The translations under genes and the position numbers were made by a program. Below, in pieces: positions 1 through 6,329 of a DNA stretch of 8,128 bases. The number at the start of each line of letters is the position of its first letter. Positions within the stretch are counted from its first letter, which is position 1. Below the pieces are notes generated by a model, which saw only the letters and a list, made by a program, of their open reading frames with translations, did not search any database and was not told the origin of the DNA. Origin of the DNA: Chloroflexota bacterium (GTDB lineage Bacteria; Chloroflexota; Ktedonobacteria; Ktedonobacterales; Ktedonobacteraceae); the NCBI GenBank assembly GCA_005881995.1, contig VBHV01000135.1, positions 1-8,128 on the forward strand, read 5' to 3'.

Positions 1-1779
1 GCGGTGGCCTATGCCAGGGCCTTCGGTGTTGACCGCGCCCCTTTGCCCATGACCGATATTCCACTCACGCAGTGTATGCTCGCCGTTGGCGTGAACATCG
101 CGGAGTGTTTTCCCATTGTTATGCAATGGATCTGGCGTGCTCGTGACAAAGGAGCGTGCTTGATCGTCATCGATCCACGAGAGACGCCCCTCGCGCGTAC
201 CGCCGATCTCTGGCTACCTGTACGCCCAGGAACGGATGAGGCCGTGATAAACGCATTGCTGCGCCAGGTCATCGTTGATGGACTGGTGGACGAGGCGTAT
301 TTGCGGGAACGCACAACGGGGTGGGACAAGGTGCGCGAAGCCGTCGAAGCATTTACGCCTGAGGTCGCTGAACGGCTCTCTGGTGTGCCAGCCGAGCGCA
401 TTGTGGCTGCTGCGCGTCTCTATGGCGAGGCAGCTACCTCACTCATCATGCATGGCAAGGGAATTGAACACAGCTCGCATGGTGTGGATACCTGCCTGGC
501 CTGTGTTAATCTTGCGCTGGCTCGCGGCCAGGTCGGCAAGCCGGGCGGGGGCACCATGATGATTACAGGGCAGGGCAACGGCCAGGGTGGGCGCGAGGTT
601 GGACAGAAAGCCAATCAGCTTCCCGGCTACCGCCACATCGATGTGCCGGAGGATCGCGAGTACATCGCCAAAGTCTGGGGTGTTCCCGCCGATGAGTTGC
701 CCTGGGAGGGCGCCGCCGCGCCTGAGATGATCCACCTGATGGCTGATGGCGAGATTCGGAGCTGCCTGATCGCCTGTTCAAATCTGATGGTTTCGCTGCC
801 GGAGAACCAGGTAGTGAAACGTGCGCTGCAACGCCTGGACCCGCTCATCGTGGTCGATTTCTTCCTCTCCGAAACCGCAGAACTCGCAGATGTCGTTCTC
901 CCCGGCACCGTCTGGTGCGAAGACGAGGGAACCACTACCAACCTGGAAGGCCGGGTCATCAAGATCAACCGGGCAGCCGACCCTCCTGGCGAGGCCCGGC
1001 CCGATTGGGAGATTATCTGTGAGCTTGCAAAACGTCTCGGACGAGGGGAATTCTTTGCCTACCAGTCGGTGCTAGACATCTGGAATGAATATCGTCTTGC
1101 TTCCAAAGGCGGCGTGTCCGATTATTACGGCATTACCTGGGAGAAGATCGATGAACAGGGAGGCGTCTTCTGGCCCTGCCCATCCGAGGATCATCCAGGC
1201 ACGCCCCGGCTGTTTACCGAGCGCTTTGGTCATCCCGATGGCAGGGCAAAGATGTTCCCGATACCGTACCGGCCGCCTGCCGAGGAGCCTGGCGAGGGCT
1301 ACCCATTTCGCCTGACAACCGGGCGCGTCGTCTACCATTACTTGACCGGTAACCAGACGCGCAGTCTCGGCTTTCTCAACTCGCAAGCGCCGGAACCCTG
1401 GGTCGAGATCCACCCGCAGGCTGCTGCCCGACTGGGGATCGTCACCGATGAGATAGTGCGTGTACGTACGCCGCGCAATTCGATGGAACTCAAGGCGCTG
1501 GTTGTGCCGACCATTCGACCGGATACGCTCTTCATTCCTTATCACTATGGTCATGAACACGCGGTCAACCAGCTCACCAATCCGGCGGTCGAGCCGAACG
1601 TGAAAATTCCAGAGTACAAGGCCTGCGCCGCGACTGTGGAGAAGCTGGCCGCACCAGTGCAGCCTGCCGGATTGAATGGAGTTGTAACGAACTTCACCCC
1701 GGAAAATGCGCCAAAGATGTTTCCGTATACAGTGGGAGAGACGAAGGCCCTTTCAGAAAAGGATGCGAAAGCTTTCTAA
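1..1779 (+). CDS. Molybdopterin oxidoreductase, nitrate reductase-like catalytic subunit (5' partial)
   Basis: This is the catalytic subunit of a DMSO-reductase-superfamily enzyme holding bis-MGD, most like assimilatory-type nitrate reductases (NasA/NasC/NarB), which reduce nitrate to nitrite. The frame is open to the left edge, so the start is missing. The first residues (A-V-A-Y-A-R-A-F-G) match the stretch just after the Mo-ligand Cys of this family, so roughly 140-150 residues with the N-terminal 4Fe-4S motif and Mo ligand lie outside. Visible family signatures are GQGNGQGGRE with a following Q-L-P-G-Y (568-630), the ADVVLPG and DEGTTTN-EGR segment (about 886-954), FWPCPS with HPGTPRLF (about 1168-1215), and the C-terminal dinucleotide-binding domain from LTTGR (about 1312) to the end, including IPYHYGHEH. 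Formate dehydrogenase or another oxyanion reductase remains possible because the active-site region cannot be seen. A ferredoxin-like subunit gene follows after 14 nt. Confidence 0.88.
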   Translation, partial: AVAYARAFGVDRAPLPMTDIPLTQCMLAVGVNIAECFPIVMQWIWRARDKGACLIVIDPRETPLARTADLWLPVRPGTDEAVINALLRQVIVDGLVDEAYLRERTTGWDKVREAVEAFTPEVAERLSGVPAERIVAAARLYGEAATSLIMHGKGIEHSSHGVDTCLACVNLALARGQVGKPGGGTMMITGQGNGQGGREVGQKANQLPGYRHIDVPEDREYIAKVWGVPADELPWEGAAAPEMIHLMADGEIRSCLIACSNLMVSLPENQVVKRALQRLDPLIVVDFFLSETAELADVVLPGTVWCEDEGTTTNLEGRVIKINRAADPPGEARPDWEIICELAKRLGRGEFFAYQSVLDIWNEYRLASKGGVSDYYGITWEKIDEQGGVFWPCPSEDHPGTPRLFTERFGHPDGRAKMFPIPYRPPAEEPGEGYPFRLTTGRVVYHYLTGNQTRSLGFLNSQAPEPWVEIHPQAAARLGIVTDEIVRVRTPRNSMELKALVVPTIRPDTLFIPYHYGHEHAVNQLTNPAVEPNVKIPEYKACAATVEKLAAPVQPAGLNGVVTNFTPENAPKMFPYTVGETKALSEKDAKAF

Positions 1780-1793
1780 ACAGGAGAGACGCA

Positions 1794-2417
1794 ATGGCTA
1801 TCAAGACCTTATTTGTTGATCCCGCGCGTTGCATTGGCTGCCGGGCCTGCGAGGCGGCCTGCCGTGAATGTGATTCGCACAAAGGCGAGAGTATGGTCAT
1901 GGTTGACTTCGTGAACCGGGGCATAAGCGTGGCCACGCAGCCGACCGTGTGCATGCACTGCCAGGACCCGGTTGCTCCCTGCGCCCAGGTTTGTCCAGTC
2001 ATGGCTATTCTGATAACGCCTGAAGGCGTTGTGCAGCAGGCCGATCCCTCGCGCTGCATCGGATGTCGCAACTGCGTCTATGCCTGTCCCTTTGGTGTAC
2101 CCAAGTTTGACGTTCAGGCGCGCTTAATGAAGAAGTGTAATCTCTGCTATGATCGAACCAGCCAGGACCTCAAGCCGTGGTGTGCGCAGGCCTGTCCAAC
2201 ACAGGCACTCTGGTATGGTGACTACGAGGAATTCATGAACCAGCGTGAGGGGCATCCCGTGAATGTGACCAGCTTTGGTGAACAGAATGTGCGCACAAGA
2301 GTCTACCATGTATTGCCGGAAGAGACACCACGATTGGATATCGCGGCGCTATTGTCGGAAGCCCGGGCGCAGACTGGACAGGCAGGCCAGGCGCGAGAGG
2401 AGGCATGGGTGTTATGA
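1794..2417 (+). CDS. Four-cluster 4Fe-4S electron-transfer subunit (DmsB/NrfC-like)
   Basis: This 207-residue iron-sulfur protein is the expected electron-transfer beta subunit of the molybdoenzyme encoded just upstream. Four cysteine groups are visible: C13-C16-C19-C23, C53-C56-C63-C67, C88-C91-C94-C98 and C115-C118-C130-C134. All 16 ligand positions are Cys. None is replaced by Trp as in NarH, so four 4Fe-4S clusters are predicted and no 3Fe-4S. C26 is an extra, seventeenth cysteine. There is no signal peptide or membrane helix, so the protein is either cytoplasmic or exported by riding with a Tat-bearing partner. The ATG has an AGGAG site at 1782-1786, seven nt upstream. The tail beyond residue 180 is Ala/Gln/Glu-rich. 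The stop overlaps the next gene, which argues for co-translation. Single-subunit assimilatory nitrate reductases usually lack such a partner, so its presence suggests a respiratory or membrane-linked enzyme. Confidence 0.9.
   Translation: MAIKTLFVDPARCIGCRACEAACRECDSHKGESMVMVDFVNRGISVATQPTVCMHCQDPVAPCAQVCPVMAILITPEGVVQQADPSRCIGCRNCVYACPFGVPKFDVQARLMKKCNLCYDRTSQDLKPWCAQACPTQALWYGDYEEFMNQREGHPVNVTSFGEQNVRTRVYHVLPEETPRLDIAALLSEARAQTGQAGQAREEAWVL
2398..2403 (+). promoter_or_regulatory. Shine-Dalgarno site that decides the Rieske gene start
   Basis: A perfect AGGAGG lies inside the 3' end of the ferredoxin-like gene. It is only 1 nt from the ATG at 2405 but 10 nt from the in-frame ATG at 2414. 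The latter spacing is workable and the former is not. The ATG at 2414 also forms the common ATGA overlap with the upstream stop codon. Confidence 0.7.
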
Positions 2418-2950
2418 AGTCAGAAAATGGTATGTCCCGAAAGGGAAGAGGCATTCTTGGGCGTAGACCTCGTACTCGCTGGCAGGCCGAATTTCCTTAT
2501 CATTGGGATGCGGATGAGCAGGTTTCACGGCGTGAATTGCTTCGCTTCGCGGTCATGGCCTCCGGTACGCTCTTTGCCGCCACCGCCGGAATAGTCATCC
2601 TGAGCTACCTCAATCCGCTGCGAACGGTTCGACGGCAAGCTATAGCCAGCACAAGCGAAGTACCTCGAAATGGGGCACATTATTTTCAGTATCCCACAGC
2701 CGAGGACGAGGCCGTCCTTTTGCACCTCCCCGAAGGTCGCTTCGTAGCCTACAGCAGCAAGTGCACGCATCTTTCCTGCGCCGTCTATTATGATTCGCAG
2801 CGCCAACTGCTTGTCTGCCCATGTCACGAAGGTGTATTCGATCCACGCACAGGCGCGCCGCTTGCAGGCCCACCACAGAGATCACTACCGATCATAACGC
2901 TTAGCCAGGAGGGAACGATGGTATTTGCAGAGCAGGAGATGCCACAATGA
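2414..2950 (+). CDS. Membrane-anchored Rieske 2Fe-2S protein
   Basis: This is a Rieske electron carrier, probably linking the membrane electron chain to the four-cluster subunit. From the ATG at 2414 it has 178 residues (181 if the ATG at 2405 is used, which has poor ribosome-site spacing). A basic N-terminus leads to a twin-arginine segment S38-R-R-E-L-L-R-F and one hydrophobic helix at about 45-66. This layout is typical of Tat-inserted Rieske proteins whose soluble domain faces outside. Cluster ligands are C117/H119 and C135/H138, and C122 and C137 match the disulfide pair of bc1-type Rieske proteins. The second box reads CPCHEG, without the Ser of the bc1 CHGS motif. Loss of that hydrogen bond would be expected to lower the potential (inference). 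No cytochrome b or c1 gene is adjacent, so it looks like part of the molybdoenzyme complex and not of a bc1 complex. Confidence 0.9.
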   Translation: MKSENGMSRKGRGILGRRPRTRWQAEFPYHWDADEQVSRRELLRFAVMASGTLFAATAGIVILSYLNPLRTVRRQAIASTSEVPRNGAHYFQYPTAEDEAVLLHLPEGRFVAYSSKCTHLSCAVYYDSQRQLLVCPCHEGVFDPRTGAPLAGPPQRSLPIITLSQEGTMVFAEQEMPQ

Positions 2951-3228
2951 ATAACACACGTTCCATTCTGAGCGAAACAACTGGCGATGTTGAACGCTCC
3001 CCATCGCCTGGTCAGATCGCTACTGTGCTTACGGGACTCGCCATAGGTATCCTGTTGATGGGCATCCAACTCTGGCTGCTGACTATTGCCCTGGACCTTT
3101 ACCTGGGAGGACAGGATACCTATATCTGGCTCCTGGCGGTTATATCCGGCCTGGTCTTTCTGGGTGGCTTGCTGGTGCTGCGTGTGCTGACCCGCCGCCC
3201 ACGTTCTCAAACGAGGCCGAGGCGCTAG
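2947..3228 (+). CDS. Small two-helix membrane protein of the molybdoenzyme operon
   Basis: This 93-residue protein has two predicted membrane helices, at about 22-52 and 57-81. A polar N-terminus and a strongly basic tail (R-R-P-R-S-Q-T-R-P-R-R) should stay in the cytoplasm by the positive-inside rule. It has no Cys or His, so it cannot bind haem or an iron-sulfur cluster. Its start overlaps the Rieske stop as ATGA, and AGGAG at 2934-2938 sits 8 nt upstream, which makes translational coupling likely. I do not recognise it with certainty. It may belong to one of the small DUF families (possibly DUF6755, recalled only tentatively). The position suggests a membrane anchor or quinone-site helper for the Rieske/ferredoxin/molybdoenzyme complex. 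This role is inferred from context only. Confidence 0.75.
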   Translation: MNNTRSILSETTGDVERSPSPGQIATVLTGLAIGILLMGIQLWLLTIALDLYLGGQDTYIWLLAVISGLVFLGGLLVLRVLTRRPRSQTRPRR

Positions 3229-3264
3229 GAATGATGCCGAAGCATAAGGCAGAAGAGGGAACAC

Positions 3265-4002
3265 GTGGAACCAGATAAGCATTCACCCAGCCCACAGGTA
3301 CAACAGGAGATGGGTAGCAATAGTTCAAATATGTCACCAAGAAAGCCCTTGAGCCGTATTGACCGCGAGCATCCCATCGGCGGCGAGATGTCTGATGTTC
3401 TGCGGGGCATTCTCCAGCGTGTCCGCCTTCCCTGGCTGTTGCAACACTATGCGAAAGTCCCCGTACTTGCGCTCTTTAGTTTTATCAATGGCTGTATCAG
3501 CATCGGGCTGATGGCAGCACTGGCCGTCCTCACCAACTCCCCATTCATCTTCCCCTCGCTTGGCCCAACCGCCTTTCTCTTTTTCTATACGCCGACTGCG
3601 CCAAGTGCGTCCCCGCGCAATACCATCATTGGTCATGCGGTTGGCGCGCTTGCCGGTTATCTCAGCCTGGTAGTTACCGGTCTGACCATGGCAGGGCCAG
3701 CGCTTTCTGTCGGGGTTACGTGGCCTCGTGTTATCGCCGCTGCCCTCTCGCTGGGGCTGACAGCGGGGGTCATGGTTCTGCTCAAGTCGCCACACCCACC
3801 TGCTGGCGCTACCACATTGATTGTCTCGCTTGGTATTTTACGCCAACCCTGGCAGCTTGTCCTGCTCATGGGAGCAGTGGTACTCCTTACCCTGCAGGCT
3901 CTCGCTATCAATCGTCTCGCCGGTATTCCGTATCCGCTGTGGAATCCTATTCGTGAGCCTGCCGTTGGTGATGTTGTTGAGAAAAAGCCTGTTAAGCCGT
4001 AA
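3265..4002 (+). CDS. HPP family integral membrane protein, possible nitrite/nitrate transporter
   Basis: This 245-residue membrane protein carries the family's namesake motif in PHPPAGATT (H177-P-P). Other family hallmarks are the PSLGPTAFLFF stretch (about 97-107) and the P-R-N-x-I-x-G-H element at about 117-124. About 60 hydrophilic N-terminal residues precede four to five hydrophobic segments (about 65-90, 93-109, 120-140, 153-173 and 195-216). HPP proteins of cyanobacteria and chloroplasts have been reported to transport nitrite. Location downstream of a nitrate-reductase-like operon fits a role in moving nitrite or nitrate, though transport by this protein is inference. The GTG start at 3265 is preferred because a purine-rich GAGGG lies about 5 nt upstream. 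The in-frame ATG at 3310 has AGGAG directly against it, which leaves no spacing. The gene is 36 nt after the small membrane protein and is probably the last in the operon. Confidence 0.85.
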   Translation: MEPDKHSPSPQVQQEMGSNSSNMSPRKPLSRIDREHPIGGEMSDVLRGILQRVRLPWLLQHYAKVPVLALFSFINGCISIGLMAALAVLTNSPFIFPSLGPTAFLFFYTPTAPSASPRNTIIGHAVGALAGYLSLVVTGLTMAGPALSVGVTWPRVIAAALSLGLTAGVMVLLKSPHPPAGATTLIVSLGILRQPWQLVLLMGAVVLLTLQALAINRLAGIPYPLWNPIREPAVGDVVEKKPVKP

Positions 4003-4011
4003 AGGGTAACT

Positions 4012-5067
4012 CTAAACCTTCAACTGCTTGCTCAGCGCATCCATCAGTACGCCAGCGCCGAAACGTAACACATCGGTTGCAGGCAACCCTGTCTCATCCT
4101 CAGCCTGCTTGATGGCGTCTTTTGCCTCTTGCTCACTCAGGCCAAAGGTCACTAAGGCCAGGCCAGCAACTTTGCAGGGGCGTTCCGGGCGCACCCAGCT
4201 TACGGTATCCTCGTTAAACTCGATCATGCGCTTCAGCGAGGGTAGGGGACAATAGGTGTAGCCTTCAATAGCAGTAGCTCCGGCGAGGTGGCAGAAAATC
4301 ATGGCATCGGGCATGGAGCCATGAATGAGGCCCAGAGTGACAGGCGAATAGCCGGGATGGTTGAGCGCGCCCTGGCCCTCGACGAAGACCCAGTCGTGTT
4401 CATTGGTGAAATCGAGAACCATCTGTTCGACCATACCCGCCACAAAGTCGCTGATGATGCGGTCAACCGGCAAACCGGTGCCTGAGATCATGATACCCGT
4501 TTGTCCTGTCGCGACAAAGGCGCTGTTCAACCCGCGTCTGCGCGCTTCAATATCTAACTCCAGGGCTGCCGTCATTTTGCCAGCGGCGCAGTCCGAGCCA
4601 ACCAGGAGAACGGTATGGCTTCCAGGACGATGAGGAAGAAATTGCGCGACGCAATTAGTATCGGGTGGGCGGCGCACGTCCCAGATGGTCACACCGCGCT
4701 TCGCAGCTGCGCTACGTAATTCCTCATCATCAGCGAGAAAAAAGTGTAGTCCGCTGACGAGGTCCAGGCCTGCATCGATAGCAGTGAGCAGTTGCCAGCG
4801 CCACGCGGCAGGTAATGCGCCGCCCATGGGAGCGATACCAATCAAGAGCGTATCCGGCGAGTAGGTCAAAGCTTCTTTGATATCGCGTACAACGGGGATG
4901 CCATGTCCAAATGGTGCCCCGCCGAGCGCCTGCGGAACATCCATACCCGCTTTGGTGCTGTCGATAACGGCGACCACCGTATCTTTTCCGTAGCGAATGA
5001 CACCTGTTGCTGTCTTGCCGTAGTGCCACTCAAAAGCGCCTTCTGCCAGTATTGCTATACGTCGCAT
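4012..5067 (-). CDS. DUF1611 family P-loop protein (DgcN-like)
   Basis: This 351-residue protein is full length for DUF1611. An N-terminal Rossmann-like part (about 1-130, beginning R-R-I-A-I-L-A-E-G) precedes a P-loop NTPase-like part with Walker A G157-S-D-C-A-A-G-K-M-T166. Two further family stretches are ATGQTGIMISG (186-196) and VEGQGALNHPGYS (229-241). A characterised relative, DgcN, acetylates D-glutamate in D-amino-acid breakdown. Many family members lack a tested function and often sit beside an amidohydrolase or dipeptide epimerase, neither of which is seen here. The ATG at 5067 has AAGGGAG about 7 nt upstream, and a perfect -10 element lies further up. The gene stands alone on its strand, converging on the HPP gene, so a link to nitrate metabolism is not indicated. 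D-glutamate N-acetylation is only a hypothesis for this copy. Confidence 0.85.
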   Translation of the reverse strand: MRRIAILAEGAFEWHYGKTATGVIRYGKDTVVAVIDSTKAGMDVPQALGGAPFGHGIPVVRDIKEALTYSPDTLLIGIAPMGGALPAAWRWQLLTAIDAGLDLVSGLHFFLADDEELRSAAAKRGVTIWDVRRPPDTNCVAQFLPHRPGSHTVLLVGSDCAAGKMTAALELDIEARRRGLNSAFVATGQTGIMISGTGLPVDRIISDFVAGMVEQMVLDFTNEHDWVFVEGQGALNHPGYSPVTLGLIHGSMPDAMIFCHLAGATAIEGYTYCPLPSLKRMIEFNEDTVSWVRPERPCKVAGLALVTFGLSEQEAKDAIKQAEDETGLPATDVLRFGAGVLMDALSKQLKV

Positions 5068-5116
5068 TCAAATACTCCCTTGTAATAATACCGTAGTCTA
5101 TCTGATGATGTGTTCT

Positions 5117-5147
5117 ATTATACAATGTGGCCGGAAAGAAAACTCTA
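5117..5147 (-). promoter_or_regulatory. Candidate promoter for the DUF1611 gene
   Basis: The minus strand reads a perfect TATAAT -10 element (plus-strand ATTATA at 5117-5122). No strong -35 is present. The best partner is TAGAGT (plus 5142-5147) with a long 19-nt spacer, or a weak GAGTTT at 17 nt. Transcription would start near 5110, giving a leader of about 42 nt before the ATG at 5067. Confidence 0.45.
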
Positions 5148-5174
5148 GACTCTTACCTCTATCCATGCTATGAT
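5146..5174 (+). promoter_or_regulatory. Candidate promoter for the membrane protein-mobA unit
   Basis: TAGACT (5146-5151) and TATGAT (5169-5174) are separated by exactly 17 nt, and a TG one base before the -10 (5166-5167) makes an extended -10. The start of transcription would fall near 5181, about 40 nt ahead of the ATG at 5222. It lies back-to-back with the opposite-strand promoter candidate, and the two -35 zones touch. Confidence 0.5.
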
Positions 5175-5221
5175 AATCACCAATATCGGACCAAGATTAG
5201 AAGAAGGGGGCGGGAACGCTT

Positions 5222-5716
5222 ATGCACTTCAACTTAATAAGCTGGCTCTTCACAGACCCTTGTACGGCAACAAGCTGTGTGGCAGCCACTACGGGAGCTA
5301 CGGCTACCCCCGGTGTAGCACCGGAAACATTTCATTACTACCTGGTCTGGCTGATCTTTTGTGGCCTGGGAGTACTGATTCCTTTCTATTATTCGGTAGA
5401 AGGCCGCAAGCGCTTTGTGAAAAATAAGCCGGTCATCAAGTATATGCTTGATCGTTATCTTGGATGGTTTGCGATCATCTGCATCCTGGGCTTCCCACTG
5501 ATCTTTGCGCGCGCCTACCTGTACGAATACTTCTTCGCCTGGCGTGTATGGCGCTATCTCTGGCTGGCCGGTTTGCTGGCATGGGCTATAGTATGGATTA
5601 TCTATCTCGTGCGCAAGTATCCGCAGGAACGCGATAACTACGTCGCCTACCAGAATCGCCAGCAGTACATCCCAAAGGGCAATAAACGCAAGACGAAAAC
5701 GGCTTCGACCAGGTAA
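5222..5716 (+). CDS. Uncharacterised three-helix membrane protein
   Basis: I do not recognise this 164-residue protein. After a short hydrophobic start there is a Thr/Ala/Pro-rich stretch at about 14-36. Hydrophobic segments follow at about 38-58, 79-101 and 110-131, then a basic hydrophilic tail (Lys/Arg-rich from about 151). The second and third segments are unusually rich in Trp, Tyr and Phe. C14 and C19 lie in the N-terminal stretch, but no C-x-x-C or other cofactor motif is visible. A purine-rich AAGGGGG at 5204-5210 lies 11 nt before the ATG. The gene precedes mobA by 16 nt on the same strand and probably shares its transcript. Whether it relates to molybdenum cofactor work cannot be told from sequence. 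Stable reading frame, promoter and ribosome site support a real gene. Confidence 0.7.
   Translation: MHFNLISWLFTDPCTATSCVAATTGATATPGVAPETFHYYLVWLIFCGLGVLIPFYYSVEGRKRFVKNKPVIKYMLDRYLGWFAIICILGFPLIFARAYLYEYFFAWRVWRYLWLAGLLAWAIVWIIYLVRKYPQERDNYVAYQNRQQYIPKGNKRKTKTASTR
5310..5324. repeat. Short perfect inverted repeat inside a coding region
   Basis: CCGGTG and CACCGG form a 6-bp stem around a TAG loop, about 90 nt inside the membrane protein gene. No run of T follows, so it is not a rho-independent terminator. It may be chance in a codon-constrained Pro/Ala/Thr-rich stretch. Confidence 0.35.
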
Positions 5717-5732
5717 GAGAGTTGGCCCACTT

Positions 5733-6329
5733 ATGAACCCTCCTACCGGTATCATCCTCGCCGGTGGGCGCAGTCGGCGCATGGGCAAAAACAAAGCGCT
5801 GCTGCCGCTCCCCGGCAATCACTCCCAGACTTTCATCGAGTACCTGGTCGCAGCAATCGCTCCATATTGTGCCGAGGTACTGGTTGTCGCTCGTGACGAG
5901 GCACAATTTGCGAATTACACCTTTCTGGCTCCTGCGCGGGTCGTGTTTGACGACATCCCAGATTACGGGCCGTTGATGGGTATAAAGAGCGGCCTGCGCG
6001 TAACGCGCACATCCTCAGCGCTGGTGACGGCGGTGGACATGCCGTGTGTACGGCCAGCCTTGCTGGCATTCTTGCTGTATCACTACCAGGAAAACACGCT
6101 GCTGATTCCCCTGGTACATGCTGTCCCGCAAGTCCTGCTGGCGATCTATCCCCGCTCGATCTTACCGTTGATTGAGACCTGTATACAGCAAGGTCGGCGC
6201 GATCCACGCTGTTTGTTAGATATAGCTCCCGTCCAATACATAGAAGAGGCGCAGCTGCGGGAGGTTGATCCTGAGTTACGCTCATTTATTGGGGTGAATA
6301 CACCGGAAGAGTTGCAGGCACTTTTGTAA
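5733..6329 (+). CDS. mobA: Molybdenum cofactor guanylyltransferase
   Basis: MobA joins GMP from GTP to molybdopterin, giving the MGD form used by DMSO-reductase-family enzymes, and acts in the cytoplasm. The 198-residue protein has the family's GTP-binding signature L9-A-G-G-R-S-R-R-M-G-K-N-K21 (the usual Asp before the final Lys is Asn here). It also has GPLMGIKSGL at 79-88, the metal-site stretch VTAVDMP at 98-104, and the C-terminal F-I-G-V-N-T-P-E-E element at 185-193, which is typical of this nucleotidyltransferase group. Length is normal for MobA. The ribosome site is weak (AGAGAG, over 10 nt upstream), so translation may depend on the preceding gene 16 nt away. A MobA near a bis-MGD oxidoreductase operon makes biochemical sense. 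A MocA-type or other sugar-nucleotide transferase is the main alternative but less likely. Confidence 0.88.
   Translation: MNPPTGIILAGGRSRRMGKNKALLPLPGNHSQTFIEYLVAAIAPYCAEVLVVARDEAQFANYTFLAPARVVFDDIPDYGPLMGIKSGLRVTRTSSALVTAVDMPCVRPALLAFLLYHYQENTLLIPLVHAVPQVLLAIYPRSILPLIETCIQQGRRDPRCLLDIAPVQYIEEAQLREVDPELRSFIGVNTPEELQALL

Noticed and set aside
1072..1560. A 162-codon open frame on the minus strand opposite the molybdoenzyme gene
   Set aside because: It lies wholly opposite a strongly recognised coding region, has no family features and is a frame shadow.
2405..2413. ATG at 2405 as the Rieske start
   Set aside because: It is only 1 nt from AGGAGG. The ATG at 2414 has usable spacing and the ATGA overlap. 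The difference is only three residues.
1..2950. Arsenite oxidase (AioA/AioB), suggested by a molybdoenzyme next to a Tat-type Rieske protein
   Set aside because: The catalytic sequence matches the nitrate reductase type (GQGNGQGGRE, FWPCPS, HPGTPRLF). A four-cluster subunit lies between, and gene order and subunit make-up differ from Aio.
2414..3228. Cytochrome bc1/b6f complex fragment
   Set aside because: A Rieske protein is present, but the following 93-residue protein has two helices and no His. No cytochrome b or c1 is nearby.
3334..3795. A 153-codon minus-strand open frame opposite the HPP gene
   Set aside because: The plus strand encodes recognised HPP motifs there. The reverse translation is a charged, motif-free shadow.
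4003..4011. Bidirectional terminator between the HPP and DUF1611 genes
   Set aside because: Only 9 nt separate the stop codons, with no inverted repeat or T-run there.
5234..5818. A 194-codon minus-strand open frame across the membrane protein and the start of mobA
   Set aside because: It overlaps two plus-strand genes, one with clear MobA motifs, and its translation shows no domain or membrane pattern.
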